A stretch of 64,000 nucleotides of DNA from an uncultured Hoeflea sp. (GTDB taxonomy: Bacteria > Pseudomonadota > Alphaproteobacteria > Rhizobiales > Rhizobiaceae). Where the stretch lies: positions 1,054,001-1,118,000 of the forward strand of contig NZ_CANMVK010000002.1 in the NCBI RefSeq assembly GCF_947501405.1, read 5' to 3'. The notes under the pieces were generated by a model. That model was not told where the DNA came from. It did no database searches and saw nothing but the letters and a program-made list of their open reading frames with translations. The translations under genes and the position numbers were made by a program. The stretch's first letter is position 1; each line of letters opens with the position of its first letter. This document shows, in pieces, positions 49,589 through 58,300 of this stretch.

Positions 49589-49626
49589 AAAAACCGGATC
49601 GCATCCCGGGCCGCCGGGCGGTTTTT
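49589..49626. terminator. Bidirectional intrinsic terminator
   Basis: AAAAACCG (49589-49596) pairs with CGGTTTTT (49619-49626), with an inner stem CCCGG/CCGGG (49605-49609 and 49614-49618). A-run and T-run on opposite sides make it work in both directions. It closes the small membrane-protein gene at 49274. Confidence 0.75.
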
Positions 49627-49755
49627 GACCATCCAACCAAGTCTCCGGCGTGATCGTCGTCGGTGCCCCGAAAACAATTGGCTCCGGCCGCCGATTTCGA
49701 GGGCAAGGGGCTTGTGGCAAGCCATCCACCGGTCTATAAGCCAGCCCGCTGGTCA

Positions 49756-49832
49756 CGGAGTGTAGCGCAGCCTGGTAGCGCACGTCGTTCGGGACGACGG
49801 GGTCGCAGGTTCGAATCCTGCCACTCCGACCA
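49756..49832 (+). tRNA. tRNA-Pro (anticodon CGG)
   Basis: A 77-base cloverleaf with encoded CCA. Acceptor CGGAGTG pairs with CACTCCG (49822-49828). The anticodon stem CGTCG/CGACG closes the loop TTCGGGA with anticodon CGG. The T-arm is GCAGGTTCGAATCCTGC. It reads CCG codons. Its 3' end is repeated about 2.7 kb downstream. Confidence 0.97.
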
Positions 49833-49834
49833 GA
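49810..49834 (+). repeat. attL-like direct repeat (tRNA-Pro 3' end)
   Basis: The 25 bases from the T-loop to just past the CCA of tRNA-Pro (starting TTCGAATCCTGCCACTCCG) recur at 52549-52573 with one mismatch. Tyrosine integrases commonly use exactly this part of a tRNA gene as the chromosomal attachment site. Confidence 0.75.
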
Positions 49835-50136
49835 AATCCCCGATATCGTTGATCGATTCTGACCGGTGACCGGCCCAATGCGTCGTTGCTGGGCCGATAT
49901 TGAACCAATACGGTCAACAAGCATCCGCTGCGGCTTCCTGAAAAGCAGGATCGGCAACGGGGCAGGCGAAGGTTCACTTGGTGTCGCAGCAAGCAAGGTT
50001 CTTGCAACGACCCCGTAACTGAAAATCAGACAATGACCGTCTGCTTCGAATCCGTTCTTTCAAATTCTAGAGGTTACACCAATGGCTGCCTGGAATAATC
50101 GTATCTTTGTAACGTGATTGAGGGAGATGAATCAAA
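49833..50136. other. Gap after tRNA-Pro
   Basis: About 304 bases of lower-GC DNA with no gene I can support. It marks the left end of the proposed island. A probable promoter and the ribosome site (GAGGGAG, 50119-50125) for the next gene lie at its right end. Confidence 0.4.
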
Positions 50137-50490
50137 ATGGGAAGTCGTCGCAAGATGGTTTTGGGAGATTGGTTCAACAGCGCAGGGTTATGTTTTGTTG
50201 GTCTCTACATCGGGCTTTCGGCTCACGGTATGTCGCAGTTGGTTGGAACAGCCTTCTTTTGGCCAATGCTCATCTTCATCGTGATCATGTGGGGAGGCAT
50301 GTCTCTGTTTTACAATGTCTTCGAAAGGGTCTTCGATCGGATTTTCCCGGGTGGGATCAAACCAGCGAAGAACCCGCCAGCGAAAGAACGCAAGCCCTTT
50401 GTTGTTCTTCTGAGCCTTCCAATCGGAATCGCTCTCAGGGCGATCCTGGCAGAGCTTGGTTTGACTGATACCCTCCTGTTTTTTACCTGA
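50137..50490 (+). CDS. Hypothetical membrane protein in the tRNA-Pro island
   Basis: A 117-residue protein with three hydrophobic segments (about 14-34, 39-58 and 86-107), so probably an integral inner-membrane protein. No family is recognised. Base composition is clearly lower in GC than the flanking genes, and codon use includes TTG, TTT and ATT more freely, consistent with acquired DNA. GGGAG lies 11 bases upstream. It is one of only two genes I can support between the tRNA-Pro repeats. Confidence 0.6.
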   Translation: MGSRRKMVLGDWFNSAGLCFVGLYIGLSAHGMSQLVGTAFFWPMLIFIVIMWGGMSLFYNVFERVFDRIFPGGIKPAKNPPAKERKPFVVLLSLPIGIALRAILAELGLTDTLLFFT

Positions 50491-50804
50491 TCGCTATGGT
50501 TCATCTCTTCGATCGCAGACACAACGGCTGTGGATCAGTTCTTGGTTGACCAGAGAGAAAATTCCTTGCGCAATGTTTGGCGGCTGGAACCAGAGGGCCT
50601 TGGAGGGTGGCTTCGGTCGATGGCTTTTCACATTGGCGACGCGTAACTCGGTTCCGGCGCAAACAGCAAAACCCTAGAAGCGGACATTTGTTCTGAGAAG
50701 GTGAAGGCCAGCATTGTTCGCATAGCTGACGACCGCTTCAAGCCCATATTGCCCAATGCTCCAAAGCGGCTGAATGGCGGTTTTGGGGCGTTTTCGCTGA
50801 ACCA
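50491..50804. other. Non-coding stretch inside the island
   Basis: About 314 bases between the small membrane protein and the 3' end of the ABC-F gene. Short open stretches exist in several frames but none looks like a protein family. It may hold degraded genes; nothing is identifiable. Confidence 0.35.
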
Positions 50805-52382
50805 TCAAAGTGAAAAGCTGCGCTCCACACCAATTCGGTTCAAAAAGGCTTTGTCGTGGCTGACGACGAGGATCGCGCCGTCATATGCGTTGAGCGCCAT
50901 CTCCAACATCTCTACGGAATCGATATCGAGGTGGTTGCTCGGCTCGTCCAGAATGAGGAGCTGTTTTGGCTGACTGTGGCCGAGGGTGCAGGCCAATCCC
51001 GCACGCAAACGCTGTCCCCCGCTGAGCGTCCCGACCTGTTGCAAGGCGGCATCTCCCCGGAAAAGGAAGCGCGCGAGTATGGCACGCCTGTCGTTTTCGC
51101 AGGCATCTGGATCGAGACGGGCGAAGGCATCGCTCACCGTTTCATTGGGGTCGAACATGCTCATGTCTTGGTCCAACCGCGCTGCGGGAACATGCAATGC
51201 CACCTGGCCAGCCTGAGCTTCAAGATCACCGGTCATACATGCAAGAAGCGTCGATTTGCCCGATCCGTTCGGCCCCTCAATCACGATGCGCTCGGGACCA
51301 CGTATTAAAAACGAGACATTTTGAAAAACGGGCTGATCGTCTCTGTAACCAAAGGTCAGGTTTTCGACCTGCAACACATTTCGGCCACGCGCCAATCCGG
51401 ATCTGGGTATGTCCATTGCGAGAGGCTGGAGAATTTCAACCGCTTCGCGTGCAGTGTCCAGCTCAGTCTGCGCTTCGCCCATTTTCCGGGCGCGCAACCT
51501 TGCACCGGATCCGCCCGATCCTTCGCTTCGCTCCTTGGCGGCATCAAGTAGAATCTTCGGTTGGCTGCCAGAGGCTCGTAGCTGGCGGCCCTGCCGGTCA
51601 GTCCGCGCTTTGCGATCAGCTGCAATTCGCGCTCGGGCGCTGGTCTCCGCCAATGCCCGCTCTGCCCGCGCCAGTTCGCCTCCCGCCGAGGCAAGTTCGG
51701 CCAGCTTCATATCCTGGTAGGCGTCGTAATTCCCGCCATACAGCCGTGCGCCCAGCGTAGTCAGTTCAACTATCGCATCCATGGCGCCAAGCAGGGAGCG
51801 GTCGTGGCTCGCAACTATAACGCATCCTTGCCATGCTCGAACGGCGTCAATGACCTGCAGACGCCCTTTTTGATCCAGATGGTTCGTCGGCTCGTCCAGA
51901 AGAAGCGCATCTGGCGCGGTGAACAGGAGAGCAGCGAGGCCAGCGCATGTGCGCTGGCCACCCGACAGGGAACCGAGCGGCGCGTCCAGTGGCAGGTGGT
52001 CGAGGCCCATACTGGTCAGCGCTGCTTTCAGTCTTGCCTCTAACGTCCAGTCAGCATCCGCGAGATCTTCCGCAGTGGCGTCTCCCGCCTCGGCGCGAGC
52101 GAGGATTGCAAGTTGATCCCGCACACCGAACAGGTCGGCAAGAGTATCACCCGTTTGCTGCTCAGGATTCTGGCGCAGGTAGCCGATTGAACCAGGCAGG
52201 GTGACTGCGCCGGACGCAGGTGCGATCTCACCGGCGATCAGACGTAGCAGCGTGGTTTTGCCAGTCCCGTTTCGACCGACAAGGCCGGTACGCCTCGGTC
52301 CAAACGTTAGGTTGAGATTATCGAAAAGGCAGGTGCCGTCAGGGGTATGCCAGCTCAAGCCGGCGAGAACGATGGAAGACAT
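50805..52382 (-). CDS. ABC-F family ATPase
   Basis: A 525-residue soluble protein with two ABC domains and no membrane segments. Domain 1 has Walker A GRNGTGKTT, signature LSGGQRT and Walker B LLLDEPTNHLD. Domain 2 has GPNGSGKST, LSGGQRL and LLILDEPSNHLD. Both catalytic glutamates are present. The linker (about 220-320) is long and basic, rich in Ala, Arg and Lys, as in ribosome-acting ABC-F proteins. Family members either regulate translation or protect ribosomes from antibiotics; which applies here cannot be told from sequence. GC content is below the flanks, and it lies between the tRNA-Pro repeats. Confidence 0.9.
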   Translation of the reverse strand: MSSIVLAGLSWHTPDGTCLFDNLNLTFGPRRTGLVGRNGTGKTTLLRLIAGEIAPASGAVTLPGSIGYLRQNPEQQTGDTLADLFGVRDQLAILARAEAGDATAEDLADADWTLEARLKAALTSMGLDHLPLDAPLGSLSGGQRTCAGLAALLFTAPDALLLDEPTNHLDQKGRLQVIDAVRAWQGCVIVASHDRSLLGAMDAIVELTTLGARLYGGNYDAYQDMKLAELASAGGELARAERALAETSARARIAADRKARTDRQGRQLRASGSQPKILLDAAKERSEGSGGSGARLRARKMGEAQTELDTAREAVEILQPLAMDIPRSGLARGRNVLQVENLTFGYRDDQPVFQNVSFLIRGPERIVIEGPNGSGKSTLLACMTGDLEAQAGQVALHVPAARLDQDMSMFDPNETVSDAFARLDPDACENDRRAILARFLFRGDAALQQVGTLSGGQRLRAGLACTLGHSQPKQLLILDEPSNHLDIDSVEMLEMALNAYDGAILVVSHDKAFLNRIGVERSFSL

Positions 52383-52548
52383 GACTGATGCTCGCTGTAA
52401 GGAAGTCTTGGGGTAGTCAGGCGGCGAGCGAGCGATCCATGTTCTTGATCCTGTGTTGATTCCTATCGGACAATATAGTTCTGGACCGGCTAGGATTCAA
52501 CGCGGACGGTTCTCTTGCCTATCCGTCCATCCCCCAACAAATGCGGAA

Positions 52549-52573
52549 TTCGAATCCTGCCTCTCCGACCAGA
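52549..52573 (+). repeat. attR-like direct repeat of the tRNA-Pro 3' end
   Basis: Repeats 49810-49834 with 24 of 25 bases identical (the mismatch is the third base of the 3' acceptor strand). It lacks the D- and anticodon arms, so it is not a tRNA gene. It marks the right end of the proposed island. Confidence 0.75.
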
Positions 52574-52620
52574 TGTCTCACGATCTCAAGTCACGCCTGT
52601 CCCCGTCACGCCTGTCCTCG

Positions 52621-53547
52621 TTATGCCGGGCCGGGGCGGGCATTTGGCGCGGGTTCGCGGGCCTGCTCCACCAGGAAATCCACAAAGGCGCGGACCCTCG
52701 GCAGGTTCTGCCGTCCCGGCGGCATCAGCGCGGTGATCGGCACCGCCTCCGACACGTGACAATCCACCAGCAGTGGTTTGAGCCGTCCGTCGGCCAGCGC
52801 ATCATCGATGACGAACCCCCCCAGCCGCACAATCCCCAGTCCGGCCAGGGCCATTTCGGCCAGAATATCGGCATTGTCGCAGGTTACCGCCGGTTTGACC
52901 GAGACCGGCGTTACCTTTCCGTCGACCTTGAGCGGCCATTCCGACAACCGTGCAAAACCGGTCACCACCAAACAGGCATGATGCTTCAAATCGGAGGGAT
53001 CCTTGGGCTCTCCGTACCGCGCCAGGTAAGAGGGGCTCGCGGCGATCACCCGTTTAGCCTCGCCCAGGCGTCGCGCCACCAGGCTTGAATCAGTCAACGG
53101 ACCGGTGCGGATCGCCACATCGAGCTGTTCGCCGATCACATCCACCCGGCGATCAGCCACCGAGAGATTGAGATCGATCTCCGGATATCGTTCGCGAAAT
53201 GCCGGCAAAACCGGCGCCAACCGGTGCTTGGCATAGGCCGTGCCCATATTGATCTTGATGGTTCCCTTGGGCTTGCCGCGCGCCGCCATCACCTCGGCCT
53301 CGGTCGCCTCGATCTCGGCCAGAATGTCGCGGCCGCGCGCCAGCAGCAATTCGCCTTCCGCCGTCATCATCAGCCGCCGCGTGGTGCGTTGCAGGAGCTT
53401 GACCCCGAGCCGGTCCTCAAGCCGGGTTATCGCCTTGGAGACGCCCGATGGCGTCAATCCGGCCTCCTCGGCCGCTGCGGCAAACCCGCCGCGCTCAACA
53501 ACCTGAACAAACATGGCGATTTCATCGGATGCTGCGGTTCTATTCAT
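52621..53547 (-). CDS. LysR-family transcriptional regulator
   Basis: A 308-residue regulator. The N-terminal helix-turn-helix includes GFAAAAEEAGLTPSGVSKAI followed by LEDRLGVKLLQRTTRR, the usual LysR pattern. The C-terminal effector-binding domain (about 90-295) is of the periplasmic-binding type found in the DsdC/CrgA-like subgroup. It is divergent from a 53-residue gene across a 125-base AT-rich gap, which makes that gene its most likely target. The ligand is unknown. Confidence 0.92.
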   Translation of the reverse strand: MNRTAASDEIAMFVQVVERGGFAAAAEEAGLTPSGVSKAITRLEDRLGVKLLQRTTRRLMMTAEGELLLARGRDILAEIEATEAEVMAARGKPKGTIKINMGTAYAKHRLAPVLPAFRERYPEIDLNLSVADRRVDVIGEQLDVAIRTGPLTDSSLVARRLGEAKRVIAASPSYLARYGEPKDPSDLKHHACLVVTGFARLSEWPLKVDGKVTPVSVKPAVTCDNADILAEMALAGLGIVRLGGFVIDDALADGRLKPLLVDCHVSEAVPITALMPPGRQNLPRVRAFVDFLVEQAREPAPNARPGPA

Positions 53548-53672
53548 GACTGAAATTCCGTAGTGAATGTTGTATTTCGGTAATTATAGAATTTTGAAAA
53601 TATAATACACCTGTTTTTGCACTTGCCACGCCAACCGGCCCCGACCCGGCCGCGACATCCAAGGAGACCGCC
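53548..53672. promoter_or_regulatory. Divergent AT-rich promoter region (LysR / 53-residue gene)
   Basis: About 125 bases, the first half of which is AT-rich (TTATAGAATTTTGAAAATAT, 53583-53602). It separates the LysR gene from the small gene and probably contains both promoters and the LysR site. Confidence 0.45.
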
Positions 53673-53834
53673 ATGACTGCTCCGATCATCGCTTCCCGAG
53701 GCCCCGGCCGCGACCACGTCCGCTGGCCCGACAGCACGCCTGACTTTCTGCAGTTGCGCGACCATGCCAAGCGCCAGCGCAGCCAGGCCATCAATGCCGC
53801 GCTGGCGGCACTCTGGGGCCGGCTGTCGGTCTGA
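53673..53834 (+). CDS. 53-residue protein divergent from the LysR gene
   Basis: A short reading frame with a perfect ribosome site (AAGGAG, 7 bases before ATG 53673) and an intrinsic terminator 58 bases after its stop. The product begins MTAPIIASRGPGRDHVRW and continues PDSTPDFLQLRDHAKRQR, ending LAALWGRLSV: a disordered, Pro-rich start and a basic, amphipathic helical C-terminal half. It resembles short proteins of the DUF1127/YjiS type in size and Arg-rich helix but lacks a firm match. It has no membrane helix. Function unknown. Confidence 0.6.
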   Translation: MTAPIIASRGPGRDHVRWPDSTPDFLQLRDHAKRQRSQAINAALAALWGRLSV

Positions 53835-54136
53835 CCCGCCACAAACTGCAAAGGCCTGATCAGGGCCTGTGACACCGCCTCCCAAGGCAGATACGCCGTG
53901 CGCCCGCATTCCGGGTGCGCGGCGTTTTGCATGAAAGCGGGTAAACGGTGCCGGCGGTGAACTGCGCCCGCCCGCTGATTTCCAACAAAACGTCACGCCC
54001 TTCAGTTTTGGGGATGTACCGGCGGCAGCCTGCGCTATGTTGCATCTCACGGGGATCGCGATGACGATGCCCTCCCGGAATTCGCTGCGGGTGCGGTGTC
54101 ACTCGCAAGCAGCAAGAGTTTTGAAAGACCCCGGCC
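53835..54136. other. Gap between the 53-residue gene and the RND operon
   Basis: About 300 bases, containing the intrinsic terminator at 53893-53929 and presumably the promoter of the second RND operon. No further gene is visible. Confidence 0.4.
53893..53929 (+). terminator. Intrinsic terminator after the 53-residue gene
   Basis: A 14-bp stem with two G-T pairs (53893-53906 with 53912-53925), loop CATTC, and TTTT directly at the 3' side. It fits rightward termination of the 53-residue gene. Confidence 0.75.
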
Positions 54137-55327
54137 GTGAAACTTTGGAAACAATTGCTTGTCTCGCTGCTGCTGCTGGTCGCCGCTTTCGCGGCCTGGT
54201 CCTGGCTGTATCCCGGGGCGCGGGATGTTCTGGCCCGCAGCGGACTGGATTCGCTAGCGCTGCTCACGCCCCAACCGGCGCAACCTGAGGCCGGGCAAGG
54301 CCAGCGTCCCGCCGGGCAGGGCAGGTCCCGCGGCCGTCGCGACGCGCTGGTGGTGGTGGCTGCGGTGAGCGAGGGCCTGGTCAATGACCGGCTCACGGCG
54401 ATTGGTACCGGTCAGGCGGTGCGCTCGGTCTCGGTGCGCGCGCTGGTGGCGGGTCAGATTGACGAAATCCCGGTGCGGCCCGGCAGCCGGGTCGAGCGCG
54501 GCGACGTGCTCTTGCAGCTCGATGCCGCCGAGGAGGAGCTGGCCGTCGAACGCGCCCGGCTCGCCGTCGAGGACGCCCGCGGGCGGGTGGACCGGCTCGA
54601 AAGCCTGGTGGCCAGCCGCGCTGCTTCCAGCGTCGAAGCCGATCAGGCCCGCAACGCCTATCAGACCGCACGGGTGGCGCTCGGCCAGGCCGAACTGGAG
54701 CTGGCGCGCCGCACCGTGACCGCGCCGATTGGCGGTTCGCTGGGCATTCTGTCCGCCAATGCCGGTGATTACATCACCAGCCAGACCGAAATTGCCTCGA
54801 TTGACGATCGCAGCGAGATCCTGATCGAATTCTTCGTGCCCGAACGCTTCGCCTCGGGCATGGCGGTGGGCAAAGATGTTTCCGCATTCGCCATCTCGAG
54901 GCCGGGCAAGACCTTCTCGGGTCAGATCTCGGCGGTCGACAACCGGGTCGATGAGCAAAGCCGCACCCTACGGGTGCGCGCTCGCATCCCCAATCCCGAC
55001 GACAGCCTGCGCGCCGGCATGTCTTTTGAGGTTCGCGTCGGTTTTGAAGGCCAGAGATGGCCCTCGGTCGATCCGTTGGCCGTGCAATGGGATTCCGCTG
55101 GCGCCTATGTCTGGCGCATCGCCGGGGCCAAGGCCGAGCGCGTCGATGTCGCCATCATACAGCGCAATTCCGATAGCGTGCTGGTCCGCGCTGATCTTGC
55201 ACCGGGCGAGGAGGTGGTGATCGAGGGCGTGCAAAGCGTGCGCCAGGGTGGCGCGGTCAGGGTGCTGGGGGAAGATGAGGCCGGCAACGCGGCGCCCGGT
55301 CAAGCCCGATCCGGCGGTGACGCATGA
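54137..55327 (+). CDS. RND efflux periplasmic adaptor (second system)
   Basis: A 396-residue membrane-fusion protein with an N-terminal anchor (MKLWKQLLVSLLLLVAAFAAW), a Gly/Arg-rich linker, lipoyl halves (VSVRALVAGQIDEIPVRPG and RTVTAPIGGSLGILSANAG), a short coiled-coil hairpin (about 130-185) and a beta-barrel domain. The start is a GTG at 54137. It overlaps the permease gene by 4 bases (ATGA). The type is that paired with HAE-1 pumps (MdtA/MexA-like). Confidence 0.9.
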   Translation: MKLWKQLLVSLLLLVAAFAAWSWLYPGARDVLARSGLDSLALLTPQPAQPEAGQGQRPAGQGRSRGRRDALVVVAAVSEGLVNDRLTAIGTGQAVRSVSVRALVAGQIDEIPVRPGSRVERGDVLLQLDAAEEELAVERARLAVEDARGRVDRLESLVASRAASSVEADQARNAYQTARVALGQAELELARRTVTAPIGGSLGILSANAGDYITSQTEIASIDDRSEILIEFFVPERFASGMAVGKDVSAFAISRPGKTFSGQISAVDNRVDEQSRTLRVRARIPNPDDSLRAGMSFEVRVGFEGQRWPSVDPLAVQWDSAGAYVWRIAGAKAERVDVAIIQRNSDSVLVRADLAPGEEVVIEGVQSVRQGGAVRVLGEDEAGNAAPGQARSGGDA

Positions 55328-58300
55328 GTGGCCCGCCAGACGATCAGCCCGACAAGCCGAACAGCCCCGAGATCCGCGCCTCGGCCGCGCAGGACGGCGC
55401 GAACGCCGCGCGAGATGCCGCGTCGAATGAGCTGGCGTCAAAGCCCGCGGTCGGTTCCGTGGCGCCGGATATGTCCAGTTCCACTGACGAGACCGATCAC
55501 GCCCTGACCGGTGGCGGCACTGCGCTGATGGTGCGCCGGCCGGTGCTGGCCATGGTCATCAGCTTGCTGATCGTTGTCGCGGGCCTGGCGGGTCTTTACG
55601 GCGCGGAAATCCGCGAACTCCCCGATGTCGACCGGCCGGTGATCACCGTCACCACCACCTTTTCCGGCGCTGCGCCCGAAACTGTCGATCGCGAACTCAC
55701 TGCCATCATCGAGGGTGCGGTGGCGCGGGTGTCCGGCGTTGCCTCGATCTCGTCGACCTCGACCCTGGGCCGCAGCCGGGTCACCATCGAATTCACCGAC
55801 AGCTCAGACCTCAATGTCGCGGCCTCCGACGTGCGCGATTCGCTGGGACGCATCACCAACAACCTGCCCGACGGGGCGGATGAGCCGCGTATCGTCAAGG
55901 CCGACGCCAATTCCGATCCGGTCATGCGCCTGGCGGTGACCTCTGACCGGCTCTCGGTGCAGGACATGACCATCGTGGTCGAGGATCTGGTGGTCGACCG
56001 GCTGGCCGCGGTTCCCGGTGTGGCCGATGTCGCAGTCTACGGCGACCGTGAAAAAATCTTCCGGATCGACATCAACCAGTCCCGGCTCGCAGCCTTCGGC
56101 CTGACGCTCGCGGATCTGCGAACCGCACTGCGCAACGCCGCCCTTGATGTGCCGGCCGGCTCGCTCACCGCGCGCTCGTCCGACATCGTGGTCCGCGCCA
56201 CCGCCGACATCACCACGCCCGACGGGTTTGCCAATCTCTACATCAATGACCGGGTCCGCTTCCGCGATGTCGCCAGTGTCACGCTCGGCGCCGATCCCGG
56301 AGACACGGTGCTGCGCGCCAATGGCCGCACCGGCATCGGCATGGGCATCATCCGGCAATCGGCCTCCAACACGCTGGAGATCTCGCAAGGCGTGCGCGCC
56401 GCCGCGGAAGCGATTTCGCAGATTCTGCCCGAGGGCGTCGACATCCGGGTAACCAGCGACGACGCCACCTTCATCAGCGGCGCCATTGAAGAGGTGCGCT
56501 CGACGCTGATGCTCGCCGTCGCCATCGTGATCGCCATCATCTTTTTGTTCCTGCGCGACTGGCGCGCCACCATCATTCCCGCGGTGACCCTGCCGGTCGC
56601 GCTGGTCGGGTCTTTCGCGGCGATCTGGCTCGCCGGATTTTCGGTCAATATCCTCACGTTGCTGGCGCTGGTGCTTGCCACCGGCATGGTGGTCGATGAC
56701 GCCATCGTGGTGCTCGAAAACATCGTGCGAAAACGCAATGAGGGAATGGGCGTGCGCGCCGCCGCTGTGATCGGCACCAGGGAGGTATTCTTCGCCGTCG
56801 TGACGACGACGGCCACGCTGGCTGCGGTGTTCATCCCGATCTCGTTCCTGCCGGGGCAGGCGGGCGGGCTGTTTACCGAATTCGGTTTCGTGCTGGCCTT
56901 CACCGTGATGATCTCCAGCGTCGTCGCACTCACCCTGTGCCCGATGTTGGCCTCGCGGCTGATCAAGCGGCAGAGCGTGGCTTCCCCGGAAGCCAGACCG
57001 GGCAGCCTGTCGGCGCTCGGCACCGGGCTTTCGGGCGCCTATGCGCGACTGCTGCACAAGGCGCTCGATGCGCCGCTGGTGGTGATTGTGATTGCCGTTC
57101 TGGTCGCCGCCTCGGCCTTGGCGCTGGCGCGCACGATCCCGCAAGAGCTGACCCCGCCCGAGGACCGCGCGGTGGCACTGATGCGGATTTCCGCGCCGCA
57201 GGGCGTAAGCCTCGATTACACCCGCGCCCGTATGGGCGAGATCGAGCGGCTGGTGGCGCCGCTGCAGCAATCGGGCGAGGTGACGAATGTGTTCGCCATC
57301 GCCGGCATTCGCGGCTCGGCCAACAGCGGCTTCATGGTCCTCACACTTGCGCCCTGGGGCGAACGCGAGCGCTCGCAAGGCGAGATCGTGGGCCAGGTCA
57401 ATGGCATGCTGGCTGGCGTTCCGGGCCTGCGCGCCTTCGCCATCCAGCCCAACAGCCTCGGCATCCGCGGCGCGGGGAACGGGCTGCAGTTTGCTTTTGT
57501 CGGCAACAGCTATGACGAACTCGCGGGCGTCGCCCAGGCCATGGTCGACCAGCTTGAGCAGGAGCCGCGCTTTCGTCAGATCCGGCTCTCCTACGAGACC
57601 ACCCAGCCGCAGATCTCGGTGCGGATCGACCGCGAGCGCGCCTCCGATCTGGGCGTCGACATTGATGGTTTGGCCGAGGCATTGCAGGCGCTGCTTGATG
57701 GCCGCGAAGTGGCCGAGGTGTTCATCGAGGACCGGGCCTACCCGGTCAAGCTGATGTCGACCACCAATCCGATCAACGATCCGACAGATTTGGAATCGAT
57801 CTACCTGCAGGCCCGCGATGGCCGCATCGTGCCGATGTCGACGATTGCCACATTGTCCGAAAAAGCCGTGGCGCCGGATCTGAGACGCGAGGGCCAGATG
57901 CGCTCGGTGTCGATCACCGCCGGGCTGACACCGGGCTTCGCGCTTGGCGAGGCCTGGGCAACGGCGGTCGAAATGGCCGAACCGTTGATGCCGGAGGCGG
58001 TGCGGATCATTCCACTCGCTGAAGCGGCCACGCTCGACCAGTCGTCCCGCGACATGCTGATCACCTTCGGCATCGCCATCATCGTGGTGCTTTTGGTGCT
58101 GGCGGCGCAGTTTGAAAGCTTTGTGAGTGCACTGATCATCATCTCGACGGTGCCGCTGGGGTTGGCCTGTGCGGTCTTCGCCATCGTCATGACCGGTGGC
58201 TCGCTCAATGTCTACAGCCAGATCGGACTGGTGCTGCTTGTCGGCGTCATGGCCAAGAACGGTATTCTCATTGTCGAATTCGCCAACCAGTTGCGCAATC

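Noticed and set aside
50701-50973. 90-residue open frame at the right of the island gap
   Set aside because: Most of it overlaps the ABC-F gene in antisense, and the unique part shows no protein family signal.
52540-52575. A second tRNA-Pro gene
   Set aside because: Only the T-loop-to-CCA part is present; there is no D-arm or anticodon arm. It is better read as an attachment-site repeat.
55804-57378. 524-residue His/Gly/Arg-rich open frame antisense to the second RND permease
   Set aside because: Composition is typical of the reverse complement of a GC-rich gene; the plus-strand permease is certain.
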